The notes under the pieces are model-generated. The model was not told where the DNA came from. It ran no database searches and saw only the letters and a program-made list of their open reading frames with translations. Position numbers and translations under genes: made by a program. A DNA stretch of 40,935 nucleotides from positions 1 to 40,935 of the forward strand of contig DWVT01000208.1 of the NCBI GenBank assembly GCA_019120075.1. The letters are read 5' to 3'. Position 1 is the first letter of the stretch. Each line of letters begins with the position of its first letter. This document shows, one piece after another, positions 7,558 through 14,673 of this stretch. The stretch comes from Candidatus Mediterraneibacter excrementigallinarum. Its GTDB lineage: Bacteria; Bacillota; Clostridia; Lachnospirales; Lachnospiraceae.

Positions 7558-8874
7558 ATGTGGATCGCAGACAAATATATTGACCATGTAAAAGAAGAGA
7601 CCACGGAGCATCCCGGGCAGAGTTGGGATCAGATGCTCCTCGGATTCAAACTGAACAAGCTCCGCACGAAGCTGCTCCCGAAGAAAGGGATATCAAAGGG
7701 CTACCAGAAGCTGGAGGCGATGATGATGTCCTTTGTGGCTGATTCTCTCGGCCGTCCGGACAGATATGTGTGGGGAAATATCTTTTCACCCTGTGAGATC
7801 ATCGGGTGTTTCGGGCTTAGCACACTCTCTATAGAGTGTCTTTCCTGCTATTTCAGCGGATATCATCTGGAAGACTTTTTTATAGACTATGCACAGAATA
7901 CGGGAATCGCGCCGACACTGTGTTCTTATCACAAGACCTTTGTGGGAGCCATCGACAGCGGAGCAGTGCCTGTGCCCCAGTATGCGGTGACAACTTCACT
8001 TTCCTGTGACGGAAATCTGAATACGTTCCGTTATCTGGAGAAGAAAAAGGGCGTGCCGTTTACTTTCCTGGATGTGCCCTACCGGGACGATGAGGCCTCG
8101 GTGGATTACCTGGCAGAGCAGTTAAGGGAATTTACAGCAGAGCTGGAGAGACGCTTTGGGACTCCGTTCGATATGGAAAAACTGAAAAAAGCGATACGGA
8201 TCGAGAATGAGACAAGAAGGGAACTGCTCCGGTTCTTTGAACTTCAGAGCGAGAGATACTATCCGGGTGAGCTGATCAGCCATCTCTATATGATGATGGG
8301 GATGCATCTGCTCATCGGGACACAGGAGTTCTTGGATCTGATCCGGTTCATGATAAAGGATATCGAGAACTATCCGAAGTTTGACGGGAAGAAAATTCTG
8401 TGGATCCATCTGCTCCCGTTCTTTCAGGAGACACTGCAGAGCTATTTCAACGCCAGCCGTAAGTACCAGATCATAGCAAGTGATATCATCATTGATTCTA
8501 TGGAAGAAATGGATGAGACAAAGCCGTTCCACGCCCTGGCAAAGAAGATCATCCGGAATCTGTATAATGGTTCCTACTCGCACAGGGCAGATATGGTCGG
8601 AAAGCTGGCAGACCGTCTCCATCCGGACGCGGTGATCCAGTTCTGCCACTGGGGATGCAAGCAGTCTTCAGGGGGAAGTATCCTTCTGAAAGAGAAACTG
8701 AAGGAAATGGATGTCCCCATGCTGATCCTGGACGGAGATGGAATCGACCGGCGCAACAGCCATGACGGACAGATCAAGACCAGGCTGGAAGCATTCCTGG
8801 AGATGCTGGAAACAGGTGACGCAGAAGAGACAGAGAATGAAGAGACAGCAGAGAGGGAACAGAAGATATGTTAG
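7558..8874 (+). CDS. 2-hydroxyacyl-CoA dehydratase family (HgdB-type) protein
   Basis: A 438-residue protein of the HgdB/FldB/HadBC superfamily, which binds an Fe-S cluster and performs ATP-driven low-potential reductions or dehydrations. Family blocks are FSPCEIIGCFGL, TTSLSCDGNLNTFRYLEK, CHWGCKQSSGG and the terminal ILDGDGIDRRNSHDGQIKTRLEAFLEML; the Cys residues in these are candidate cluster ligands. I chose the ATG at 7558 because CTGGAGGG precedes it; an upstream in-frame ATG at 7522 has no ribosome site. The gene overlaps the next one by 7 bp. The layout of one dehydratase-like subunit, then a second fused to the activase, resembles YjiM/YjiL or double-cubane proteins more than the classical three-gene amino-acid dehydratases. 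No CoA transferase is nearby, so the substrate is open. Confidence 0.85.
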   Translation: MWIADKYIDHVKEETTEHPGQSWDQMLLGFKLNKLRTKLLPKKGISKGYQKLEAMMMSFVADSLGRPDRYVWGNIFSPCEIIGCFGLSTLSIECLSCYFSGYHLEDFFIDYAQNTGIAPTLCSYHKTFVGAIDSGAVPVPQYAVTTSLSCDGNLNTFRYLEKKKGVPFTFLDVPYRDDEASVDYLAEQLREFTAELERRFGTPFDMEKLKKAIRIENETRRELLRFFELQSERYYPGELISHLYMMMGMHLLIGTQEFLDLIRFMIKDIENYPKFDGKKILWIHLLPFFQETLQSYFNASRKYQIIASDIIIDSMEEMDETKPFHALAKKIIRNLYNGSYSHRADMVGKLADRLHPDAVIQFCHWGCKQSSGGSILLKEKLKEMDVPMLILDGDGIDRRNSHDGQIKTRLEAFLEMLETGDAEETENEETAEREQKIC

Positions 8875-10592
8875 GCTATATATGTAAATATGCTCCGGTG
8901 GAAGTTTTTGAGTCCATGGGGGTGAAAATGGAGAGGATCGAGCCGGATGTGACCAACTTTAACCAGGCGGAGATCCGGATGCATCCGAATATCTGCAGTT
9001 TTGCAAAAGGGGTGTTGGAGGAAGTTATGAGAGGTGAGTATGAAGGAGTGATCCTGACCACCTGCTGCGACAGCATCCGAAGGCTTTACGATGTGCTCAG
9101 GGAAGAGTTCCCGGACAAATTTATCTATATGCTGGACACACCGCGGATGACAAAGGACGCGGGGATCACCCTTTATGAACAACGCATCCGGGCGATGATA
9201 CGGGAGTATGAGGAGTTTTCGGGAAAGACATTTGACGAGAATGAATTCTGCGGATTCCTGAAAGGAAAAGAGGAAGAACAGCAGTATGCCGTCAAGAGCA
9301 ATTCTGTCAATATCGGCATCATCGGCGCAAGGGCAAACGAGAGCATCAAGAAGATCCTGGCGGAGAACGGAGCCAATGTAGCCTTTGACCTGACCTGTAC
9401 CGGTCTGGGGAGAAAGATCCTGGTGGAAGAGAAAAATGTCCTGAACGGATATGCCAGAGGACTGCTGAGTCAGTTCCCGTGTATGCGCATGGAGCAGGCG
9501 GCGAACAGGGATGAACTGATCAAGAGGAGCGCGGGAAGTGTGGACGGTATTATCTATCACACAGTACAGTTCTGTGATAATTATGCCTATGAGTATGCCT
9601 GGCTGAAGGGCTGGCTTGACAGACCGCTGCTCCTGCTTGAGACAGACTATACCAGACAGAGCGGCGGACAGGTGAGGACCAGGATCGAGGCGTTTCTGGA
9701 GTCGCTGTCATCAGGACGGGACAGCGCACAGGGGACTGGAACAGGAAGCAGGACAGGCAGAGCGGGAAGACTGCAGGATGCTGCAGAGAGATGGAAGAAG
9801 GGAGACGGACCAATGTATGTGATGGGAATCGACAGTGGATCCACATCGACCAATGCGGTCATCATGGATCAGGACAGAAAGATAAAGGCGTTCTCCGTGG
9901 TGCGCACCGGAGCAAAGTCCGGCGTCAGCGCGGAACGGGCATTAAAGGACGTGCTTGAGAAAGCAGGGCTTACCAGGGAGGATATCTCCTGGATCGTGTC
10001 CACCGGTTACGGCCGCGTCAGCATTGAGTTTGCCGATGAGAACGTGACGGAGATCAGCTGTCATGGCAAGGGAGCACACTATTTCAATCCGAAGATCCGG
10101 ACGATCCTGGATATCGGAGGACAGGACAGCAAGGCGATCCGGCTGAATGAAAACGGAGAGGTGAAGGACTTCGTCATGAACGACAAGTGCGCTGCCGGGA
10201 CGGGACGGTTTCTGGAGATGATCGCCCGCACGCTGGAAGTCTCCCTGGACGAGCTGGGCGCCATCGCGCTGACTTCTCAGGAGAAGATCGAGATCACAAG
10301 CATGTGCTCTGTCTTTGCCGAGTCCGAGGTGATCTCCCTGATCGCGAACAACAAGGAAAAAGCGGATATCGCGGACGGCGTCTGCCACGCGATCGCCAAC
10401 AAGGCGTCCGGTCTGCTGCGCCGGGTAGGCATGGAGCCGGAGTTCATGATGACCGGCGGTGTGGCAAAGAACCCCGGAGTTGTGCGTGCCGTGGAAGAGA
10501 AGATCGGTTCAAAGCTCTATATCTGTGATGAACCGGAAATCGTCGGAGCCGCCGGGGCGGCGGTGTACGCGCTGGAGAAATGCGGAGTTTGA
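8868..10592 (+). CDS. 2-hydroxyacyl-CoA dehydratase-like protein fused to BadF/BcrA-type activase
   Basis: A 574-residue two-part protein. Residues 1-about 280 are HgdB-like: LGYICKYAPVEV, PNICSF, TTCCDSIRRLYDVL, YHTVQFCDNYAYEYAW, and the closing SGGQVRTRIEAFLESL. A low-complexity linker (about 282-314, rich in Gly, Ser, Thr and Arg) follows. Residues 316-574 form a complete activase of the BadF/BadG/BcrA/BcrD ATPase family: MGIDSGSTSTNAVI phosphate loop, DIGGQDSKAI, NDKCAAGTGRFLE and MCSVFAESEVI (the two cluster Cys shared across a homodimer), and MTGGVAKNPGVV. The activase uses ATP hydrolysis to pass one electron to the dehydratase. An internal GGGAG about 8 nt before the ATG at 9813 could also give free activase. 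It overlaps the upstream gene by 7 bp. Confidence 0.87.
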   Translation: MLGYICKYAPVEVFESMGVKMERIEPDVTNFNQAEIRMHPNICSFAKGVLEEVMRGEYEGVILTTCCDSIRRLYDVLREEFPDKFIYMLDTPRMTKDAGITLYEQRIRAMIREYEEFSGKTFDENEFCGFLKGKEEEQQYAVKSNSVNIGIIGARANESIKKILAENGANVAFDLTCTGLGRKILVEEKNVLNGYARGLLSQFPCMRMEQAANRDELIKRSAGSVDGIIYHTVQFCDNYAYEYAWLKGWLDRPLLLLETDYTRQSGGQVRTRIEAFLESLSSGRDSAQGTGTGSRTGRAGRLQDAAERWKKGDGPMYVMGIDSGSTSTNAVIMDQDRKIKAFSVVRTGAKSGVSAERALKDVLEKAGLTREDISWIVSTGYGRVSIEFADENVTEISCHGKGAHYFNPKIRTILDIGGQDSKAIRLNENGEVKDFVMNDKCAAGTGRFLEMIARTLEVSLDELGAIALTSQEKIEITSMCSVFAESEVISLIANNKEKADIADGVCHAIANKASGLLRRVGMEPEFMMTGGVAKNPGVVRAVEEKIGSKLYICDEPEIVGAAGAAVYALEKCGV

Positions 10593-10623
10593 ATGAATAA
10601 GATTAATAGATGTACAGAGTAAA

Positions 10624-10661
10624 GAATCGCCAGTTCCGGCATATGCAGGAACTGGCGATTC
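10624..10661. terminator. perfect 14-bp hairpin after the dehydratase operon
   Basis: GAATCGCCAGTTCC (10624-10637) pairs perfectly with 10648-10661 across a 10-nt loop. There is no T-run on the + strand. It sits 31 bp after the operon's stop, so a terminator or 3'-end stabiliser is likely. The rest of 10593-10785 shows nothing clear. Confidence 0.55.
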
Positions 10662-10785
10662 CCGGTTATGGATTTGTATGAGGGAAAAGAGGACACTCTG
10701 TCATTCGGATGGTTACGGCTTGCCGTTTCATAAAACCGATGGTAAAATTGAGGCAGATGTTCGGAGAGGAGTGTGACAGGGCAGA

Positions 10786-12030
10786 ATGGAAGAGAAGATG
10801 AGAAAGAAACTTCCGATCGGGATTGAGAGCTTTGAAAAGATCAGGGCGGATAATTTTTATTATATTGATAAGACAGGGATGATCCGGGATCTGCTCCTTA
10901 ACTGGGGAGAAGTGAACCTTTTTACCCGCCCCAGAAGATTCGGAAAATCTCTGAATATGAGCATGCTGAAGAACTTCTTTGAGATCGGCTGCAGGAGTGA
11001 ATTTTTTGACGGGCTGGCGATCGTGAAAGAGACAGAACTGTGTGAAAAATATATGGGAAAATTCCCGGTGGTCTCAGTCAGCCTGAAAGGTGTGAACGGA
11101 AACGATTATGAGACGGCCCGCTCCATGATGTGCACTGTGATCGGCGGGGAGGCTATGCGGTTCCAGTTTCTGGCCGAGAGTGAGAAGCTGACAGACAAGG
11201 AGAAGGCACTCTACGATCAGATGGTACTCCTGATCCGAAATATGTTTGAACGGGTTCTGAAAACAAATGACAATCTTTATTTTGCCGTGCTGACCGGATG
11301 CCTGCGCGTGGCAAAGGAAAGCATTTTTACCGGTTTGAATAATTTTAATGTTCTGACGATCACAGATGTGGGATTTGAGGAATATTTCGGGTTTACAGAC
11401 CGCGAAGTGAGAGAAATGCTGGAGTACTACGGACTTTCCGGGCAGTATGATACTGTGAAAGAATGGTATGACGGATACCGCTTTGGAAATATGGATGTGT
11501 ACTGCCCCTGGGACGTGATCTGCTATTGCGGACGGCTGAGGCTGAACCCGAAGGCGCAGCCGGAGTCATACTGGTCCAACACGAGCAGCAATGCGGTGAT
11601 ACGGCGTTTCCTGGAGAGCGCCAGGTCGACGACAAAGCAGGAGATAGAACGGCTGATCTCGGGCGAGAGCATCGTGAAGGCGGTACGGCAGGAACTGACA
11701 TATAAAGAAATGTATGACTCGCCGGACAATATCTGGAGCGTGCTTTTTACGACCGGATACCTGACGCGGAGAGGGGAGTCAGAAGGAAATAAACTTCGTC
11801 TGGCGATCCCGAATAAAGAGATCCGGATGATCTTTGAGGAGCAGATCTCCGAGTGGTTCCAGGAGACGGCGAGAAAAGACGGGGAGGCGTTAAAACAGAT
11901 TGACGAACGGCGGTATACGGAACTCCTTCGGGATGACGGCATGGAGAAAATCCTGAAATATGGTATAGCATGCTATAAAAAGAGATGCAGAGTGATGATG
12001 GAAGAAGAATATGATTCTGATCCGGTCTGA
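10786..12030 (+). CDS. AAA-ATPase_like protein with two internal losses, probably defective
   Basis: A 414-residue member of the AAA-ATPase_like (PF09820) family, closely similar to the 569-residue protein at 32560-34269. Residues 1-140 align without gaps, including LPIGIESFEKIR, FYYIDKTGMI and the Walker A region TRPRRFGKS (48-55). After residue 140 about 53 residues of the full copy are absent, including the Walker B strand (KVIILIDEYD there). After DGEALK a further block of about 103 residues is missing, taking the PD-(D/E)XK nuclease core. The last 30 residues (LLRDDGMEKILKYGIACYKKRCRV) align again. Both losses keep frame. The reading frame is intact and has an ATG with a weak AGGG site. 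ATPase and nuclease activity are both doubtful. Confidence 0.85.
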   Translation: MEEKMRKKLPIGIESFEKIRADNFYYIDKTGMIRDLLLNWGEVNLFTRPRRFGKSLNMSMLKNFFEIGCRSEFFDGLAIVKETELCEKYMGKFPVVSVSLKGVNGNDYETARSMMCTVIGGEAMRFQFLAESEKLTDKEKALYDQMVLLIRNMFERVLKTNDNLYFAVLTGCLRVAKESIFTGLNNFNVLTITDVGFEEYFGFTDREVREMLEYYGLSGQYDTVKEWYDGYRFGNMDVYCPWDVICYCGRLRLNPKAQPESYWSNTSSNAVIRRFLESARSTTKQEIERLISGESIVKAVRQELTYKEMYDSPDNIWSVLFTTGYLTRRGESEGNKLRLAIPNKEIRMIFEEQISEWFQETARKDGEALKQIDERRYTELLRDDGMEKILKYGIACYKKRCRVMMEEEYDSDPV

Positions 12031-12047
12031 AAGGGAGTGTGTCGAAT

Positions 12048-13187
12048 ATGGGGAAATATTTAAATCTTGGCAATGCAGGATTTGAATCGATCAGGAAAGG
12101 GTCCTATGTGGATAAGACAGAGATGCTTTCTTTTATCAACAGCACTCTGGGGACGACAGATAAACTGACCTGTGTCAGTCGTCCGCGTCGGTTTGGGAAA
12201 TCCTTTGCAGCGCAGATGTTATGTGCATATTATGATAAAAGCTGTGATTCAAGAAAGCTTTTTGAAGGTCTGAAAATAGCAGAGGATGCTTCTTTCGGGA
12301 AATATTTGAACAAGTATAATGTAATCTATCTGGATATCACGCTTTTTCTCTCAATGGCTTCTGATATCAAAAATATTGTAAAAGACATTGAAGCGGCTGT
12401 TGTAGAAGAATTGCAGCATATATTTCCTGGGGCAAGAAAAGACAGTTCTCTTCCGGAAATGTTGTTTAATACTGTGGAGAACGGCTCAGGGAAATTTATT
12501 ATGATCATTGATGAATGGGATGCGCTGTTTCGTGAAGCAAAAGATGACACCAGACTTCAGCGGGAATACATTGATCTGTTAAGAAGCCTTTTTAAAAGCA
12601 GTTGGACAGACATTATATTTGAGGCTGCTTATATGACCGGCATCCTTCCGATCAAGAGATATGGGACCCAGTCTGCAGTGTCTGATTTCCGTGAGTATAC
12701 AATGCTTTCTCCGGGAAGACTGGTACAATATATCGGATTTACCGAACAGGAGGTACGGGAACTGTGCGAGCAGTATGATATGGATTTTAATGAGATGAAA
12801 TACTGGTATGACGGATATTCCTTCCGTCGGCTCAGATCAGTTTACAGTCCGAATTCGGTTATGGAGGCAATAAAACGTGATGAATTTGGCAGTTACTGGA
12901 CCAGGACGGAAACGTATGAGTCTTTAAGGATTTATATCGATCTGGATGAGGATGGATTGAGGGAGTCAATCATACGCATGATTGCCGGAGAACAGGTTAG
13001 AGTTGATGTAGGTACATTCCAGAATGATATGACGAACATCCAGAAAAAGGATGATGTGCTTACGCTTCTGATCCATCTGGGGTATCTGGCTTACGATTCT
13101 GAAAAAGAAACGGCGTATATACCGAATGAAGAAGTGAGAAAAGAATTTCTCCGTGCGGTGAGCTCCAGCAGGCATAAAGAAGCATAG
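12048..13187 (+). CDS. AAA-ATPase_like protein lacking the C-terminal nuclease
   Basis: A 379-residue AAA-ATPase_like protein of a different subgroup from its neighbour. It has SRPRRFGKSFAAQML (Walker A), KFIMIIDEWDALF (Walker B, near residue 155), YMTGILPIKRYG and MKYWYDGYSF. It ends soon after GYLAYDSEKETAYIPNEEVRKEFLRAV, where full-length members continue for about 150 residues into a DUF1703 nuclease. I chose the ATG at 12048, 11 nt after AAGGGA; a GTG at 12039 is closer than usual. It lies 17 bp after the previous gene, so they are probably cotranscribed. Its base composition is more AT-rich than its neighbours, hinting at separate acquisition. A strong terminator follows. Confidence 0.82.
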   Translation: MGKYLNLGNAGFESIRKGSYVDKTEMLSFINSTLGTTDKLTCVSRPRRFGKSFAAQMLCAYYDKSCDSRKLFEGLKIAEDASFGKYLNKYNVIYLDITLFLSMASDIKNIVKDIEAAVVEELQHIFPGARKDSSLPEMLFNTVENGSGKFIMIIDEWDALFREAKDDTRLQREYIDLLRSLFKSSWTDIIFEAAYMTGILPIKRYGTQSAVSDFREYTMLSPGRLVQYIGFTEQEVRELCEQYDMDFNEMKYWYDGYSFRRLRSVYSPNSVMEAIKRDEFGSYWTRTETYESLRIYIDLDEDGLRESIIRMIAGEQVRVDVGTFQNDMTNIQKKDDVLTLLIHLGYLAYDSEKETAYIPNEEVRKEFLRAVSSSRHKEA

Positions 13188-13243
13188 CTGTAAGATTGAA
13201 AAATATGTAAGATGAGTTTACCCTTTGTAACCAGGGCTTAAAG

Positions 13244-13287
13244 AAATGTCAGACCCTTCTGAAATATCAGGGGTCTGGCATTTTGTG
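13244..13287 (+). terminator. terminator after the AAA-ATPase pair
   Basis: AAATGTCAGACCC (13244-13256) pairs with GGGTCTGGCATTT (13271-13283), 13 bp with one wobble. T-residues follow on both strands, since the stem itself ends in AAA/TTT. Confidence 0.85.
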
Positions 13288-13293
13288 CGATAC

Positions 13294-13423
13294 GCCCGGC
13301 AGGCGGCCGCCATGCTTGCATGAGCGGACATTTGCCGGGCAACGGACAGCGAACGGCATTGCCGTGAGCTGCCCGAGGTATCGCGGTGATCGGATAGGGG
13401 AATACGCTTCCCCCTATCCGATT
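13294..13423. repeat. GC-rich dispersed repeat element, copy 1
   Basis: This fills most of the 302-base gap before the AraC gene. GCCCGGCA (13294-13301) pairs with TGCCGGGC (13333-13340). A second stem, ATCGGATAGGGG (13389-13400) with CCCCTATCCGAT (13411-13422), is 12 bp and perfect. The stretch 13361-13423 is clearly related to 21651-21713: both run GTGAGCTGC, then ATCGCG, a GGGG hairpin and CCCCTATCCGATT. It resembles a palindromic intergenic repeat. The two copies lie in non-coding DNA upstream of unrelated genes. Confidence 0.6.
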
Positions 13424-13489
13424 AACGGGAAAATATAAAGAGCGCGCTGGAACCTTACCGCCGAGCATGGCGCAGAGAGGAAGAAGAAT

Positions 13490-14515
13490 ATGAATTATGA
13501 GGCTCTTATAGAAGAATTGAAGAAATGGGATGAAGACGAGAAGTTCTACCGGGAGGTCTGGCAGCGCAGGAAGAAGGGAGAGCCGCTGGATCCGCTTTAT
13601 AAAAGAGAAGATATTGATCCGGAGGTGCAGGAATGGGCGCTGGATCCGGACAGTATGGATCCGTACAAGACAGAGGAAACGTTTTTTGCAAATGGAAGGA
13701 ATGTGACTCTGGTAAAGCATCCCAGATTCCTTCCCTTTTTTACACACCGGCATGCGTTTTTTGAGATACTGTACGTGCTGTCCGGGCACTGCCGGGAGGT
13801 GACCAGCGACCGTCAGGTTGAACTAAAAGAGGGTGATCTCTGTATCCTTGCGCCGAATGTGCCCCACGGGATCGAGGTGTTTGACGACAGCATCGTTCTG
13901 AACATTCTGATCCGGTACAGTACCTTTATGGATATCTTCTACAATATTATCCGGGATAAAAGCCAGATCGCTGTCTTCTTTCTTGGAAATCTTTATGAGA
14001 AGGACAAAACGAGATATCTTCTGTATCATACGTCTGAGGATGAAGTGATAAGAAACTATATTCTGGATATGTATATGGAACAGATGCATATGGATGATTA
14101 TTCAGATCGTATCATCTGCAGCCTGCTCACGATCTTTTTCACCCAGCTTACGCGGCGGCACGGAATGACCGTGGAGATTCCGGAGAAAGCAGGGAGAAAG
14201 ACAGAGTATGACGACGAGATCCTGAACTATATCATTCAGAACTATAATACCGTGACTCTTGGTGATGTGGCGTCCCGTTTCCATTTCTCGGAGCCATACT
14301 GTTCCAAACTGATCGCCGGGATCACCGGGATCACCTTCTCGGAGCTTCTCACCCGGATCCGCCTCCAGAACGGGGAAAACATGCTTGCTCATACGCAGAT
14401 GAGCATTGCGGATATCAGTGAGAAAATCGGGTATAAGAATCCGGAGACATTCGTCCGGAGTTTTAGCCGGAACTACCATATGACGCCCAGCCAGTACAGG
14501 AAAAGCCTGGGCTGA
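13490..14515 (+). CDS. AraC family transcriptional regulator with cupin sensor domain
   Basis: A 341-residue regulator. The N-terminal about 60 residues are charged and helical. A cupin-type sensor domain follows (about 75-140), with the HRHAFFEILYVLSG strand and LKEGDLCILAPNVPHGIE. The C-terminal AraC DNA-binding domain (about 240-341) has two helix-turn-helix motifs: TLGDVASRFHFSEPYCSKLI and SIADISEKIGYKNPETFVRSF, closing with MTPSQYRKS. AGAGGAAG precedes the start. It lies directly upstream of an alpha-L-rhamnosidase in the same direction, so it probably senses rhamnoside breakdown products and activates that gene; this is inference from position. Confidence 0.9.
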   Translation: MNYEALIEELKKWDEDEKFYREVWQRRKKGEPLDPLYKREDIDPEVQEWALDPDSMDPYKTEETFFANGRNVTLVKHPRFLPFFTHRHAFFEILYVLSGHCREVTSDRQVELKEGDLCILAPNVPHGIEVFDDSIVLNILIRYSTFMDIFYNIIRDKSQIAVFFLGNLYEKDKTRYLLYHTSEDEVIRNYILDMYMEQMHMDDYSDRIICSLLTIFFTQLTRRHGMTVEIPEKAGRKTEYDDEILNYIIQNYNTVTLGDVASRFHFSEPYCSKLIAGITGITFSELLTRIRLQNGENMLAHTQMSIADISEKIGYKNPETFVRSFSRNYHMTPSQYRKSLG

Positions 14516-14673
14516 GAAGGTCATGTCCCTGAGTAAGGTACAGAATGTATAGATTATCTAAAGTCAATTAATCTGATTTTCCAGAGTCATAGAAAGAACA
14601 GCCTGTGTTTTATATAATGATGCCAGAAAGGAAAGGAGTGGCAGCGAATTATGAAAGGCAGGAGGAATGCAAA

